Origin: Paenibacillus polymyxa M1
GTDB taxonomy: Bacteria > Bacillota > Bacilli > Paenibacillales > Paenibacillaceae
DNA length: 64,000 bases
Reading direction: 5' to 3'
Assembly (NCBI RefSeq): GCF_000237325.1
Contig: NC_017542.1
Coordinates: 2,948,501 to 3,012,500 of the forward strand
Shown here: one piece after another, positions 18,769 to 28,034 of the stretch
Position numbering within the stretch: position 1 is the first letter of the stretch
Layout: every line of letters begins with the position of its first letter
Made by a program: the position numbers and the translations under genes
The notes under the pieces: model-generated
What the model was told of the DNA's origin: nothing
What the model saw: only the letters and a program-made list of their open reading frames with translations
Database searches by the model: none

Positions 18769-21700
18769 TTATTGTACCTCCCCTATCCGGGATGCTATAC
18801 CAGCAGCTTGATAAAAAGCAGCCCTGACTTCCTCTACTTCTATCTCGTAACTGCATCGTATAGAAAAGATAAGACCATCCGTGTAGGAAGAAGCAATGCA
18901 ATTGAACAGTGAATGGATCGGCAGTGGATTCGGTTGCTTTATAACGGTATCATCATAATAATTGCTGTATTTTGAGCCTGCCTTTGTGCTGTTTCCTAAA
19001 TAGTTAAACATGAATAAATCTAGTTGCTCATACTGCTTCCCCAACTGTGCAAGTGTTCTGGTCCGCTTCCACTTGTCTTTGTAATCAGGGCTTGTAAGAA
19101 GATGCATAAAATTGATCGTATGGTCTTTTAATAAATCCAGTCTGCTTCTGACAGACTGCATCATTTCATCTGGATTTTGCTTCAGATCCAACAGCATAGG
19201 CACAAAATCAATAAATTCACCGGTCGTGTTATAATAAGCTTCCTCGTCGTATCTTCTTCCATCATATAAAAATAACAATGGCAGCTTATCCATACCTAAA
19301 TATGTTTGCAGGCCCCTTGTATAGACATAAAGCGCCAGCTCTAAAGAAGGATTTGCAGCGGGAATGCATACGTTAAACAGGTAGGCTTCTGTGCTCGTTC
19401 GAAGCTTCGGGGCTTGGAAGATGTATTGCTTGCTTTTTTGGAACGCTTCCAAATTAAAAGATGATATTAATTCTGGTTCCGTGATTCCTTTTGGTCCACT
19501 TTGGATTTGTCTAACATACTCCACATAGGGCTTCACTTCATCCGTAGGAAGGGAGCGATTTTGAAGTAGACTCCTGTAGCTAGCAATCAGCTGTCGCTCA
19601 GCTACTTCCGAGGTCACCCGGTCGCATATCGCATGATGATAAATAGTAATGACATAATGTTCACGCAGGTTCCGTTTCAGCACAAACATGTGGAATAACA
19701 TTTGCTCTCCGGCGAATCGGGTATTTGTAACATAATCATTTATCATTTCCATGAGGGGGCCACATGGATTGTAAGCTGACACATCAATAATGTTAAGTCT
19801 TGGCACATTATCACTAGGCAGTACGTATTCCCTCCAATAAGTCCATCCATCTCTTTGGGTCGGAACACTCCTCAGTAATCCTTGACTTTGGACAAAATGA
19901 TTGTAGGCCTGATTCAAAAAATTATAATGTACACACTCATCCAGCCTAAATACACCTAAACTTGGTGGTGTTTGAAACGAAATTTGCATTTGTTGAATTC
20001 CACTTAGTGGATATTCTTGTGCCACTTCTCCTCTTTTAAGAAACTGATCTTTTTTCAAATAATCATCTTCCAATTGCTTGCGTAAACTTTCCACTGGATC
20101 CGAATTCATGCTCTTTAAGCCTAGACGCTGGAAAAATTCCTCTTCATCCATCGTCCAGTATTGATCAGCCATTTCAGCTCTTAGATGCAGTGGTACAATA
20201 TAGTGTGGCAGTAGCTCTGGAGCTACTTTTCCGTCCATAATCCGCAAGATATGGTTAACGTCAGCCACCATGTCGGAGTAAAGCACCTGAATATCTCTAA
20301 CTTCGTGAATAAAATCCCTTACTTGGTATTTCACCCACTCAAAAACACCATCCGTTTCTTGGTGAAGCCAAGACATCAGCTGATGTCTTGTTTTAATGAT
20401 GCCCTGCTGCTGTTGGGACCCGATAACACTATTCTGTGTTGAACGAAGGTAATCAGCGAGGGCCCGAATCGTTTTATAGTGATAAATGTCTGCTAAAGTG
20501 ACGTGATATCCTGCCCACTCCATCCTTGACATTAATGTAAGCGCATGAATAGAATGTCCACCGAGGTCGACAAAGCTATCTAAAACACTGATCTGCTGCA
20601 GTCCCAATACATCCTGCCATATATCCATCAGCTTCGTCTCCAGTCCCGGCTCAGGAGGGACATATTCTGCTCCAGCATGCATATTTCCTTGAAGGGCCAA
20701 TAGTGCCTTGCGATCCAGCTTACCATTCAGTGTCAGTGGCATCTGCTCTAATTGAGTAAAAAAAGAGGGAATCATGTAATTCGGCAGTTTTATAGAGAGA
20801 GCAAATTTAATTTCATCTGTTGTCAGTTTTGTGGTCGCTGTAAAGTACGCTTCCAGTTGCTTCTGTCCGTCCTCATTTTCGCGGGCAATAACAGCCGCTT
20901 CTTGTATATCATTTATTTTTAATAGATGCGACTCTATTTCTCCTGGCTCAATTCGGTACCCCCGTATTTTCACTTGACCGTCGATCCGGCTAATATATTC
21001 GATGTTTCCGTCCGCTTGCTCTTGTACCCAATCTCCGGTACGATACAACCTGCCTCCAGGTACCCGTGAAGACTGAATAAACCGCTCTGCTGTCAGCTCT
21101 GGACGATTCAAATAACCTTTAACTAATCCATCGCCAGTGATGTACAATTCGCCTGCAACTCCCTGCGGCAGAGGACACAGCTTCGAATCCAGGACATAAA
21201 TCTTCGTGTTGCTAATTGGTTTGCCGATCGGCACAGTATTCGCATTTTCGTCCAAATGATCAACCGGGTAATACGTAGCAAATACCGTGCTCTCCGTCGG
21301 CCCATAGACATGAATTAAACGGCCGGGACCCAGAACAGCGAACGCTTTACGCACATGGCTGACCGACACCTTCTCACCACCGAATAGCAAGGTTTCAATG
21401 GTTGCAAAGCAGCCGGGATCAATATCCACCAATGCATTAAAAAGAGCCGTCGTGACAAAGCATTTTGTAATCTGTTGTGTACGTAGTATATTTGATAGCT
21501 CCCGTGCATTCATAGATTGATCCTGTGTACTCAAAACAAGAGTGCCCCCATTAAGCAAAGCCCCATAAATACCAAATGTAGCACCATCAAACGAAAAACT
21601 GGACACTTGCAATATCCGATCTTTTGTCGAGAAATGGATGTAATTTGGCTTTTTAACAACACGTGTAATGTTGTAGTGCATCGTTAAGGTTCCCTTAGGT

Positions 21701-22212
21701 TCGCCCGTAGAACCGGACGTATACATAATGCATGCTAGCGTATCGGAACCTTGAATAGATGTGAGATTCCCTGTTTCTTTTCCATAATTCCGCTTGTCCA
21801 TCAAATCCAGTACAAGACTATCGAGCTCCAATGGGTTGTGGATTGGAAGCCGGGTCAGCAGGAGGGTTGCGCCGGAATCCGTCAGCATATAGCGTATACG
21901 TTCCTTGGGATATTGCGGATCAATCGGCACATAGGCTCCCCCGGCTTTTAAAATTCCGAAAATCCCGATAATCATCTCCAACGAGCAGTCAACCATGATC
22001 CCGACGGGCTCGTCTTTATCTACACCTTTGGCTCGCAAAACATGCGCAAGCTGATTGGCCTGTTTGTTCAGATCGGCATACGTCAAGTGCTTGTCCCCAA
22101 ATACAACCGCTACGTGGTCTGGTGTACGCTCAACCTGCTCCTCAAACAATTGATGAATCGTTTTCTCCCGCGGGTAATCCGCTAACATACCGTGTAACAT
22201 GTTTAAGATCAT
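18769..22212 (-). CDS. Non-ribosomal peptide synthetase, A-T-C*, initiation module
   Basis: 1147 residues. Adenylation domain 10-505 (CIMYTSGSTGEPKG at 161-174, VYGPTE, TGD, NGKLDR), carrier protein 520-592 with GGHS Ser554, then a 130-residue linker without recognised motifs and a divergent condensation-like domain 731-1140. Its catalytic motif reads HHAICDR (859-865), with Arg where Gly is usual. There is no N-terminal condensation domain, so the peptide starts with a free amino acid. Pocket residues DGFFLGVVFK match, from memory, the isoleucine code of fengycin and lichenysin synthetases. The ATG at 22212 follows AGGAGAAGGAG. Confidence 0.93.
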   Translation of the reverse strand: MILNMLHGMLADYPREKTIHQLFEEQVERTPDHVAVVFGDKHLTYADLNKQANQLAHVLRAKGVDKDEPVGIMVDCSLEMIIGIFGILKAGGAYVPIDPQYPKERIRYMLTDSGATLLLTRLPIHNPLELDSLVLDLMDKRNYGKETGNLTSIQGSDTLACIMYTSGSTGEPKGTLTMHYNITRVVKKPNYIHFSTKDRILQVSSFSFDGATFGIYGALLNGGTLVLSTQDQSMNARELSNILRTQQITKCFVTTALFNALVDIDPGCFATIETLLFGGEKVSVSHVRKAFAVLGPGRLIHVYGPTESTVFATYYPVDHLDENANTVPIGKPISNTKIYVLDSKLCPLPQGVAGELYITGDGLVKGYLNRPELTAERFIQSSRVPGGRLYRTGDWVQEQADGNIEYISRIDGQVKIRGYRIEPGEIESHLLKINDIQEAAVIARENEDGQKQLEAYFTATTKLTTDEIKFALSIKLPNYMIPSFFTQLEQMPLTLNGKLDRKALLALQGNMHAGAEYVPPEPGLETKLMDIWQDVLGLQQISVLDSFVDLGGHSIHALTLMSRMEWAGYHVTLADIYHYKTIRALADYLRSTQNSVIGSQQQQGIIKTRHQLMSWLHQETDGVFEWVKYQVRDFIHEVRDIQVLYSDMVADVNHILRIMDGKVAPELLPHYIVPLHLRAEMADQYWTMDEEEFFQRLGLKSMNSDPVESLRKQLEDDYLKKDQFLKRGEVAQEYPLSGIQQMQISFQTPPSLGVFRLDECVHYNFLNQAYNHFVQSQGLLRSVPTQRDGWTYWREYVLPSDNVPRLNIIDVSAYNPCGPLMEMINDYVTNTRFAGEQMLFHMFVLKRNLREHYVITIYHHAICDRVTSEVAERQLIASYRSLLQNRSLPTDEVKPYVEYVRQIQSGPKGITEPELISSFNLEAFQKSKQYIFQAPKLRTSTEAYLFNVCIPAANPSLELALYVYTRGLQTYLGMDKLPLLFLYDGRRYDEEAYYNTTGEFIDFVPMLLDLKQNPDEMMQSVRSRLDLLKDHTINFMHLLTSPDYKDKWKRTRTLAQLGKQYEQLDLFMFNYLGNSTKAGSKYSNYYDDTVIKQPNPLPIHSLFNCIASSYTDGLIFSIRCSYEIEVEEVRAAFYQAAGIASRIGEVQ

Positions 22213-22249
22213 CTCCTTCTCCTGTCAGCCATAATCCAGATATTACATT

Positions 22250-22401
22250 AGGTTGGATATTTAACTGGAGAAAAAGAAATGACATCAGAGCTTGTTTTTC
22301 GACTGAAAATTTCTTTAAAATAAGTATATAGCTACTTCTTGCTCTACAATAAAATACCACAGATTGGTTACTCGACTGGAGGAAAAGAAATGACATCGGA
22401 G
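22250..22401 (+). repeat. Imperfect direct repeat of the glsA ribosome binding site and start region
   Basis: Two 41-base copies, 22250-22290 and 22361-22401, match at 34 positions including ACTGGAG, AAAAGAAATGACATC and GAG. The second copy is the real glsA start. The first has its own 14-codon ORF (22279-22323) behind a good ribosome binding site. It lies 38 bases upstream of the NRPS start codon on the other strand. Confidence 0.8.
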
Positions 22402-23328
22402 TGGCAGAGATTACAGACCAAACTGCCGGAATGGGTAGAACAAAGCCGTCATGAGTATATTCATGGCAAGGTAGCAGCATATATTCCCGAACTGTCCAAA
22501 GCCCCGGCCGACGCGCTGGGTATTGTGGTAATGAACGGTGCGGGTGAGACCGTGGTAGCCGGAGATACGGAAATACAATTTACGATGCAGAGCATCTCAA
22601 AGGTATTTACGCTCATTCTGGCCTTGATGGATAATGGAGAGGACGTTGTCTTCTCTAAGGTGGGGATGGAGCCTACCGGGGACCGTTTTAATTCCATGCT
22701 AAAGCTAGAACTGGTTGAGCCGGGGATACCGTTTAATCCACTGATTAACGCTGGAGCAATTGCTGTCTCCTCTCTGATTCGCGGAAACAGTCCAGAAGAG
22801 AGATTTGCCCGTGTCCTTCAATTTTTCCGTCTGCTTACTCATAATGACACATTGGAATATGATCAGGATGTCTACGATTCAGAATCAGCCACAGGCCATT
22901 TAAACCGTTCCCTTGCTTATTTTCTAATGGAAAAGGGGATTTTAAGAGGTCATGTGGAGGATGTGCTTGACGTCTATTTCAGACATTGTGCTGTCAAATT
23001 GAACTGTACAGATTTAGCACGTATGGGACTCATACTAGCCTACAACGGCCGTGATCCGGTCACAGGTATACCTCTGATTCCCCGTCGCTATGTACAGATC
23101 GCCAAAACATTTATGACAACATGCGGTATGTATGACGCCTCTGGTGAATTCGCCATTCAAGTCGGGCTCCCTGCCAAAAGCGGCGTATCTGGTAGTATAA
23201 TGACGATGGTACCCGGACGATACGGCATCGGGCTAGTGGGTCCTTCATTGAATCGTATGGGCAACAGTACAGCGGGGGTACACTTGCTGGAGACAATGTC
23301 ACGGGATTTGGATTGGAGCTTGTTTTAG
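22390..23328 (+). CDS. glsA: Glutaminase
   Basis: Hydrolyses L-glutamine to glutamate and ammonia. 312 residues, the usual length. The serine-dependent catalytic motif SxxK is at residues 68-71 (SISK); NPLINAGAIA, SESATGHLNR, YFxxCAV-like and KSGVSGSI motifs follow. I chose the ATG at 22390 over the upstream TTG because CTGGAGG lies just before it and the protein then has the family's normal N-terminus. Its start region is partly duplicated upstream (see repeat). Monocistronic, ending at a strong terminator shared with the convergent catE-like gene. Confidence 0.95.
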   Translation: MTSEWQRLQTKLPEWVEQSRHEYIHGKVAAYIPELSKAPADALGIVVMNGAGETVVAGDTEIQFTMQSISKVFTLILALMDNGEDVVFSKVGMEPTGDRFNSMLKLELVEPGIPFNPLINAGAIAVSSLIRGNSPEERFARVLQFFRLLTHNDTLEYDQDVYDSESATGHLNRSLAYFLMEKGILRGHVEDVLDVYFRHCAVKLNCTDLARMGLILAYNGRDPVTGIPLIPRRYVQIAKTFMTTCGMYDASGEFAIQVGLPAKSGVSGSIMTMVPGRYGIGLVGPSLNRMGNSTAGVHLLETMSRDLDWSLF

Positions 23329-23331
23329 TAT

Positions 23332-23380
23332 AAAAAAAGGGTATTCCCAGCCAGTACGGCTTGTAGGAATACCCTTTTTT
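23332..23380. terminator. Bidirectional terminator between glsA and the catE-like gene
   Basis: A-run plus GGGTATTCC pairs with GGAATACCC plus T-run, between convergent genes. Confidence 0.9.
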
Positions 23381-23397
23381 GTTACGTTCCTGCTATG

Positions 23398-24264
23398 TTA
23401 AATGGTTTGACCTTGAACCAATTTAATTTGAATGCGGAACGGGTCAGCCACATACAGGGCCCCATCACGTTTTTGTAATCCATAACCTGCCGCAGTCAAA
23501 CGAGCAGTAATGGCATCCAATTCTTGTTGGTCTGGAACAATCAGTTCAAAATAATCCAATCCAGCAGCCTGCTCGGGAGCTGGTGGTGCTCCTTCACCTG
23601 CCCATATATTCAAGCCCATATGGTGGTGGTAGCCACCCGCGGAAACGAACAGGGCTGAAGATCCGTATCGGCACGTAATGTCAAAGCCAAGCACATCGCA
23701 ATAAAATTGCTGTGCTGTGCGCAGATTAGATACATGGAAGTGAACGTGCCCAATTACTGTTCCCTGTGGCAGCCCCTGCCAAGGTAAATTTTCAGAAATG
23801 GCAATCAGGTCTTCTGCATCCACGGGACCTGTTCCCATCATGTAAAATCCATGTGCATCTCTTTTCCATTGATCACGAGGACGATCCGCATAGATTTCAA
23901 TCCCGTTATTATCGGGATCATGGATGTATAGTGCTTCACTTACATCATGATCTCCCTGTCCGATTTCAATCTCATGAGCTAGCAGATTACGCAAAGACAG
24001 GCCAAGAGCTACACGGTTCGGTAGAAGAATAGCAAAGTGATATAATCCGGCTACGGACTGGCGCGGCAGAATAACTGCATTTTCAATATAATTAAGGATC
24101 AGTAGCGCATGCTTTCCGTCGACAGTCAATTCAGCCGTATCCGCCGTTTGACGCAGAAGCTGTAAACCAACGACCTCAGTGTAAAATTGAATAGAACGCT
24201 CCAAGTTACTAACTTTTAATGAAACCTGCCCGATTTTAGTGTTGTCATGAATATGTGCTGTCAT
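23398..24264 (-). CDS. catE: VOC family extradiol dioxygenase, CatE-like
   Basis: 288 residues, two tandem VOC (glyoxalase/dioxygenase) halves. Metal ligands are visible in the second half: His in IGHVHFHVSNL, His in YHHHMGLNIW and Glu in DYFELIV. Length and the partner gene match B. subtilis CatE, a catechol-2,3-dioxygenase-type enzyme used in quinone and catechol detoxification. It lies 49 bases downstream of a DoxX-type gene as in catDE. Substrate not shown here. Confidence 0.83.
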   Translation of the reverse strand: MTAHIHDNTKIGQVSLKVSNLERSIQFYTEVVGLQLLRQTADTAELTVDGKHALLILNYIENAVILPRQSVAGLYHFAILLPNRVALGLSLRNLLAHEIEIGQGDHDVSEALYIHDPDNNGIEIYADRPRDQWKRDAHGFYMMGTGPVDAEDLIAISENLPWQGLPQGTVIGHVHFHVSNLRTAQQFYCDVLGFDITCRYGSSALFVSAGGYHHHMGLNIWAGEGAPPAPEQAAGLDYFELIVPDQQELDAITARLTAAGYGLQKRDGALYVADPFRIQIKLVQGQTI

Positions 24265-24313
24265 CAGATTTCCCTCTTTCTACATGGATTGGAGGACTAA
24301 GGATGAAACGAAA

Positions 24314-24763
24314 TTATTGTTCTGTTGACCCACGACGACTGAACAAAGAATCCAGAGAGAAACGAGTTGTCGGTGCAAATACGAGATGAAGAGCTACCAG
24401 AATAAAAGCAATATCCAGCTCATAGCCAGCTCCTTGACCATTCCCCATCAACCCACCGGACAATTTGGCCGTGAAAATGGCACCGATCAATACAATAACT
24501 AAAAGTCCGGATACATAGCGAGTAAGCAATCCAAGAATTAATGCAATCCCGCCGACCAACTCAATCACCGCAACGACATAACCTAAAAATCCTGGGACGC
24601 CAATGCTGGAAAACCAGCCTGCTACATTACCCAACCCCATTTGGAATTTAGCAATTCCGTGTACCAAAAACAAAATTCCGAGCGCCACCCGCATAATTGT
24701 AGAAACGTTTCTGCTTGCCGAACTCATGTTATCTCTCCATTCTGTTTGTTTTATTACACTCAT
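24314..24763 (-). CDS. catD: DoxX family membrane protein, CatD-like
   Basis: 149 residues with four hydrophobic segments; motifs LGILFLVHGIAKF and YVVAVIELVGGIALILGL are the DoxX signature. First gene of a two-gene unit with the catE-like dioxygenase, as in B. subtilis catDE, where the pair protects against quinones and catechol. A shorter start at the internal ATG (MSSASRN, 24727) is possible; a good ribosome binding site (GGAGAGATAAC) precedes it, so I slightly favour that start. Confidence 0.82.
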   Translation of the reverse strand: MSVIKQTEWRDNMSSASRNVSTIMRVALGILFLVHGIAKFQMGLGNVAGWFSSIGVPGFLGYVVAVIELVGGIALILGLLTRYVSGLLVIVLIGAIFTAKLSGGLMGNGQGAGYELDIAFILVALHLVFAPTTRFSLDSLFSRRGSTEQ

Positions 24764-24790
24764 ACAAGCGTATATGAATAATTAATTTAT

Positions 24791-24886
24791 ATTACTAATA
24801 ATTTAGTTAAAAAAATAATAACGTTCGAATCTATACGGCAACATATATGTGTGAATCAAACTCAATTATTAGTAATAGTAATAATT
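24791..24886. promoter_or_regulatory. Paired operator-like elements in the divergent catDE/regulator gap
   Basis: ATTACTAATAAT at 24791-24802 is the exact reverse complement of ATTATTAGTAAT at 24865-24876. The latter is part of a perfect inverted repeat AATTATTA-N7-TAATAATT (24864-24886). One element lies near each divergent start. The regulator is unknown; MarR/DUF24-type repressors (YodB, CatR) and the adjacent Xre-cupin protein are candidates. Confidence 0.5.
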
Positions 24887-24995
24887 ATTTTGTAATGTGA
24901 ATTTAGCATAAGAAACTATAGTCTGTCAACAAATTATTTGGTATGATAAATAATAAATTAGTATACATTATATTTCCCAGAAGGAGGAACGCTCA

Positions 24996-25535
24996 ATGGG
25001 TATAGGATGCAACATTCGTGCCGCTCGTAAACGTAAAAATTTATCCATCCAGCAAATATGCGAACGAACCGGACTATCTCAAGGGTTTATGAGTCAAGTA
25101 GAAAATAATAAAACCTCCCCTTCCATCGCTACATTGGACAGCATCGCTAATGCGCTTAATGTACCTCTCGCTTTTCTGCTTCTTAAAGAAGAGGAACGAA
25201 TGCAAGTGATTCGCAAGGACGAGCGCCGTAAAACGTTGTATGGTAAAAACAAGCTCCAGGTTGATCATTTGGGAGGGCAGGGTAACGTCAAAATGATGCT
25301 CGTTGAAATGCCGCCAGGCTCATCTACAGAAGAAGAGCATGCTCATGCAGGAGATGAGATTCATTTTATTTTGGAGGGCACAGTATACGTGGAGCAGGGC
25401 GAGGATTCAGCTACGCTGGAAGCAGGAGATTCCTTTAGCTGGAGAGCGGCCATCCCCCACTATGCCAAAAATGTAGGAGAAAACAACGCTCGTATTCTGA
25501 TCTCCGTATTCCTCGAAGCAGAAAATGATGCCTAA
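24996..25535 (+). CDS. Xre-family regulator with C-terminal cupin domain
   Basis: 179 residues. Residues 6-62 form a helix-turn-helix of the Xre type (LSIQQICERTGLSQGFMSQVENN); residues about 100-175 form a cupin_2 fold (HAHAGDEIHFILEGTVYVE). Such proteins sense small molecules and repress or activate neighbouring genes. The start follows AGAAGGAGG. It is divergent from the catDE-like unit, and paired inverted elements lie between them, so control of that unit is plausible. Confidence 0.87.
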   Translation: MGIGCNIRAARKRKNLSIQQICERTGLSQGFMSQVENNKTSPSIATLDSIANALNVPLAFLLLKEEERMQVIRKDERRKTLYGKNKLQVDHLGGQGNVKMMLVEMPPGSSTEEEHAHAGDEIHFILEGTVYVEQGEDSATLEAGDSFSWRAAIPHYAKNVGENNARILISVFLEAENDA

Positions 25536-25579
25536 TCAAGATTTGAGCACATCACAATATCAATTCCCCATATCATTGC

Positions 25580-25630
25580 AAAAAGCGTGTACCTGGAAGT
25601 TAAATTAACTTCAACGATACACGCTTTTTT
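25580..25630. terminator. Bidirectional terminator after the Xre-cupin gene
   Basis: AAAAAGCGTGTA and TACACGCTTTTTT enclose a second stem (GAAGTTAA/TTAACTTC), between convergent units. Confidence 0.88.
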
Positions 25631-25646
25631 GTAGTAGCTGTTTAAC

Positions 25647-26650
25647 TTATTCCATCGCTTGCTGAGTATCTGTACGCGATTCCCACGGAAGCTTGAAGGT
25701 TTTCATGATCTTTTTGGCATTGGCTGAGAGTACGGTTACCGGATCACCAGTCATTCCCAGCAGTTCTTCTTTTTTATCTATAGTAACACGCCCATAAAAA
25801 GTAGTGCTGCTGTCTCCCCATCCTGTAGTATACTCATAGATCAGCGGTTTATTAAATTTCGGATAGGTTCCCCACTGATTTTTGGCCTTGTTTTCCAAGA
25901 AAAGGTCCAGCGGATCGTATTCCATCGTAAATGTTTTATCAAAGGGAGCTCCCACATACCCTTGATAGGTGACCATCGGAAAATCGTCCTTCACTTCAAC
26001 CAGACTCAGCACATCCCCGTCCACTGTAAAATACCGTAATGCTTCACCTTGAGGAAACATGTAGACACTAGACAAAAGCTCAGTGTTGGGACGGTGAACT
26101 TCTATATAAGGATGAACAGAACGTGTTTCTAAGTGGATTAACGCTTCGCGTGCTGCTACGAGATCCCCTCATACAATTGTTCTTTTAGTTTACCGTGAAT
26201 CGGTGGCTCGATCTGAATCTGTGTGTTTGTCTTCTCCAACGTATAACCTAATTCAAGCGACACATCTCTAAGAGGTACATATACATCTTTACCTACAACC
26301 TTAAAGGTCAGCTGCTGCTGGTTCTTACGTAATTGCTCTTTAAGAATTAAGGGTTCTGCCCACTTTTGCAGCGTAATCTGCTTTTGTTTAGCGTCCCAAT
26401 GGTAGCTTGCACCCACAGCTTCAGCGTATGGTTTGAGAGGTACCATCAGCTTACCGTCGATCAATAGCGGTTTGATTTTGTTGTTTAAGGGCTGACCGGC
26501 TATAACAATATCGGTTAGCTGTGTTGCTTGAGGTGCTGTGCTTTCCTGTTTAGCCGCTTCAGCGTCTCCTTGGTGTATTGTTGTCAAGAGTAATGGTAGC
26601 ATCAGCAAGGCGACAAACAATCGCTGAAATCCTGTTCGATCTAGCTTCAT
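25647..26650 (-). pseudogene. Frameshifted stalk-domain (copper amine oxidase N-terminal domain-like) secreted protein
   Basis: The first frame (26156-26650, 164 residues) has a signal peptide and a stalk domain of the copper amine oxidase N-terminal type (LIDGKLMVPLKPYAEAVGASYHWDAKQKQITL, then DVYVPLRDVSLELGY; read as two separate repeats). It ends in YEGIS. The second frame (to 25647) has no good start (only a TTG at 26075) yet is open and protein-like back to the same point. One extra G in the run of four at 26165-26168 would join them as YEGDLVAARE. Together they would give about 334 residues. It is either a natural frameshift or a sequence error. It lies 41 bases after a phosphodiester glycosidase gene, likely the same operon. 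Confidence 0.72.
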
Positions 26651-26691
26651 TATTAGTCTCCGTTCACTGAATAGACTTGTTCATTCCCGCT

Positions 26692-27813
26692 CTATCTCTT
26701 TTTGGCTGCATCAATGTCTCCAGGTCTCATCCCTGCCCATATGTTCGGGATACTGACGGTCTCTGGATGCTCAAATACGAGAAACGCAGTCGGCAAATAC
26801 CGTTCACCGTATTCAGAGGAAGGCTTGTTGACAATGGTGTTGTCCTTGACGAGCACGGTTGACGAACCTCCATCCAGATTAGCACCGATAACCGCTCCAT
26901 GTTTAAGTAAAATATTTTGCATATCATACAAGTTGGCACCGATGCTGTACCCAGGCTGGCGACCGTCGACGGTTACAAAAATAATTGCCCCGTCTGCTCT
27001 CTGCCCCATTGCAGTTCGGGGAGCAATTCCCCATCCCTCGCTTGCATTGCGAATCAGACCTTTTCCATTCACGATTAGGCGTGGCTGAAAGGTAACCGCT
27101 TCTTGCACATTCATTTTGGACAACTCGGACAACGAATAGTGGCCGGCTATCATTTTTCCCTGTTTATCAATACCTACGATTTGAACAGAGGCATTTTTAC
27201 CCATATCGTTGTAGTATATCTGACCCTGAGAAATGACAACACCAATCGGTTTAAAGCCATTCCCGTTCCAGTTGGGATCAGCGAATCCACCGCCATTCAC
27301 CCCAGCAACAGCCCCCAAACGCTCGACCATGCTAGATACATGTTCTCCCCGGCCGACTTTAGCAGGAACCCCGAGCCTAATTTTAGTGGGGTCATGCACC
27401 GTCATAACATAGCCATGATAGTTACGACCTGACACCTCTTCCACTTCAACCAATGGCGTTTGTTGTACTTTAGTAGGTATCAGATCAGGCAAGTTGATTG
27501 TATGTCTATCCTTCTCTTCACCCATCTCTTCGAACCGGGCCGAATATTCAGCCACTCGTTGCTTCGCCTCTGCTTCGCCGATAAAATATTTCGCCCAGTG
27601 ACGATGCTGAGTCGTAATCAGCGTGTCTGCAGCCAAATAGCGCATGTCCTTGCCAGAAGGGGTTAAAAACAACCATGCACCACCTCCAATTCCCGCTAAC
27701 AGGAATACAATAAAAAGTCGCAGCATAAAGCGACCAAATTTTCCTTTCCGTTTCTTTTTCTTATTTTTCTGCCTGCGAGCTGCTGCACGCTGTGGCAAGA
27801 CTTCCGGTTTCAT
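26692..27813 (-). CDS. Phosphodiester glycosidase (NAGPA domain) family membrane-anchored protein
   Basis: 373 residues. A very basic N-terminus (RQKNKKKKRKGK) is followed by one membrane anchor (about 29-50), so the enzyme part faces outside. The NAGPA domain shows GVNGGGF, PRTAMG, TVDGRQPGYS and GANLDGGSST. Family members act on exopolysaccharides or mannose-phosphate-linked sugars; in Bacilli they are often annotated as exopolysaccharide biosynthesis proteins. First gene of a pair with the frameshifted stalk-domain gene. Confidence 0.85.
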   Translation of the reverse strand: MKPEVLPQRAAARRQKNKKKKRKGKFGRFMLRLFIVFLLAGIGGGAWLFLTPSGKDMRYLAADTLITTQHRHWAKYFIGEAEAKQRVAEYSARFEEMGEEKDRHTINLPDLIPTKVQQTPLVEVEEVSGRNYHGYVMTVHDPTKIRLGVPAKVGRGEHVSSMVERLGAVAGVNGGGFADPNWNGNGFKPIGVVISQGQIYYNDMGKNASVQIVGIDKQGKMIAGHYSLSELSKMNVQEAVTFQPRLIVNGKGLIRNASEGWGIAPRTAMGQRADGAIIFVTVDGRQPGYSIGANLYDMQNILLKHGAVIGANLDGGSSTVLVKDNTIVNKPSSEYGERYLPTAFLVFEHPETVSIPNIWAGMRPGDIDAAKKR

Positions 27814-27980
27814 TCATCATCTCTCCTGTTTGGTGACTTCTATCGTATTTCATCACTATTGCCCATCAAATGATCAGTAACGATAGGCTGCGACATCTAA
27901 CGACAATATCATAAACTAATTTTGTAGAATGATAGTGTCAATTTTTTAACAGATTCATCCACTCTGAAAAAGAATACAGC

Positions 27981-28008
27981 AAAAAGCCCTTCACATAAAT
28001 GTGAAGGG
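27981..28008 (-). terminator. Terminator of the antiporter gene
   Basis: Perfect stem CCCTTCACAT/ATGTGAAGGG with a T-run on the minus strand, 27 bases after the stop at 28035. Confidence 0.88.
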
Positions 28009-28034
28009 TTGTAACTATAGGGGGGATATCCGAT

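Noticed and set aside
10177..22212. Many plus-strand frames inside the NRPS genes
   Set aside because: Shadows of the coding strand without ribosome binding sites or family features.
22142..22480. 112-codon minus-strand frame over the NRPS/glsA gap
   Set aside because: It arises from the duplicated glsA start read backwards and overlaps two real genes; no ribosome binding site.
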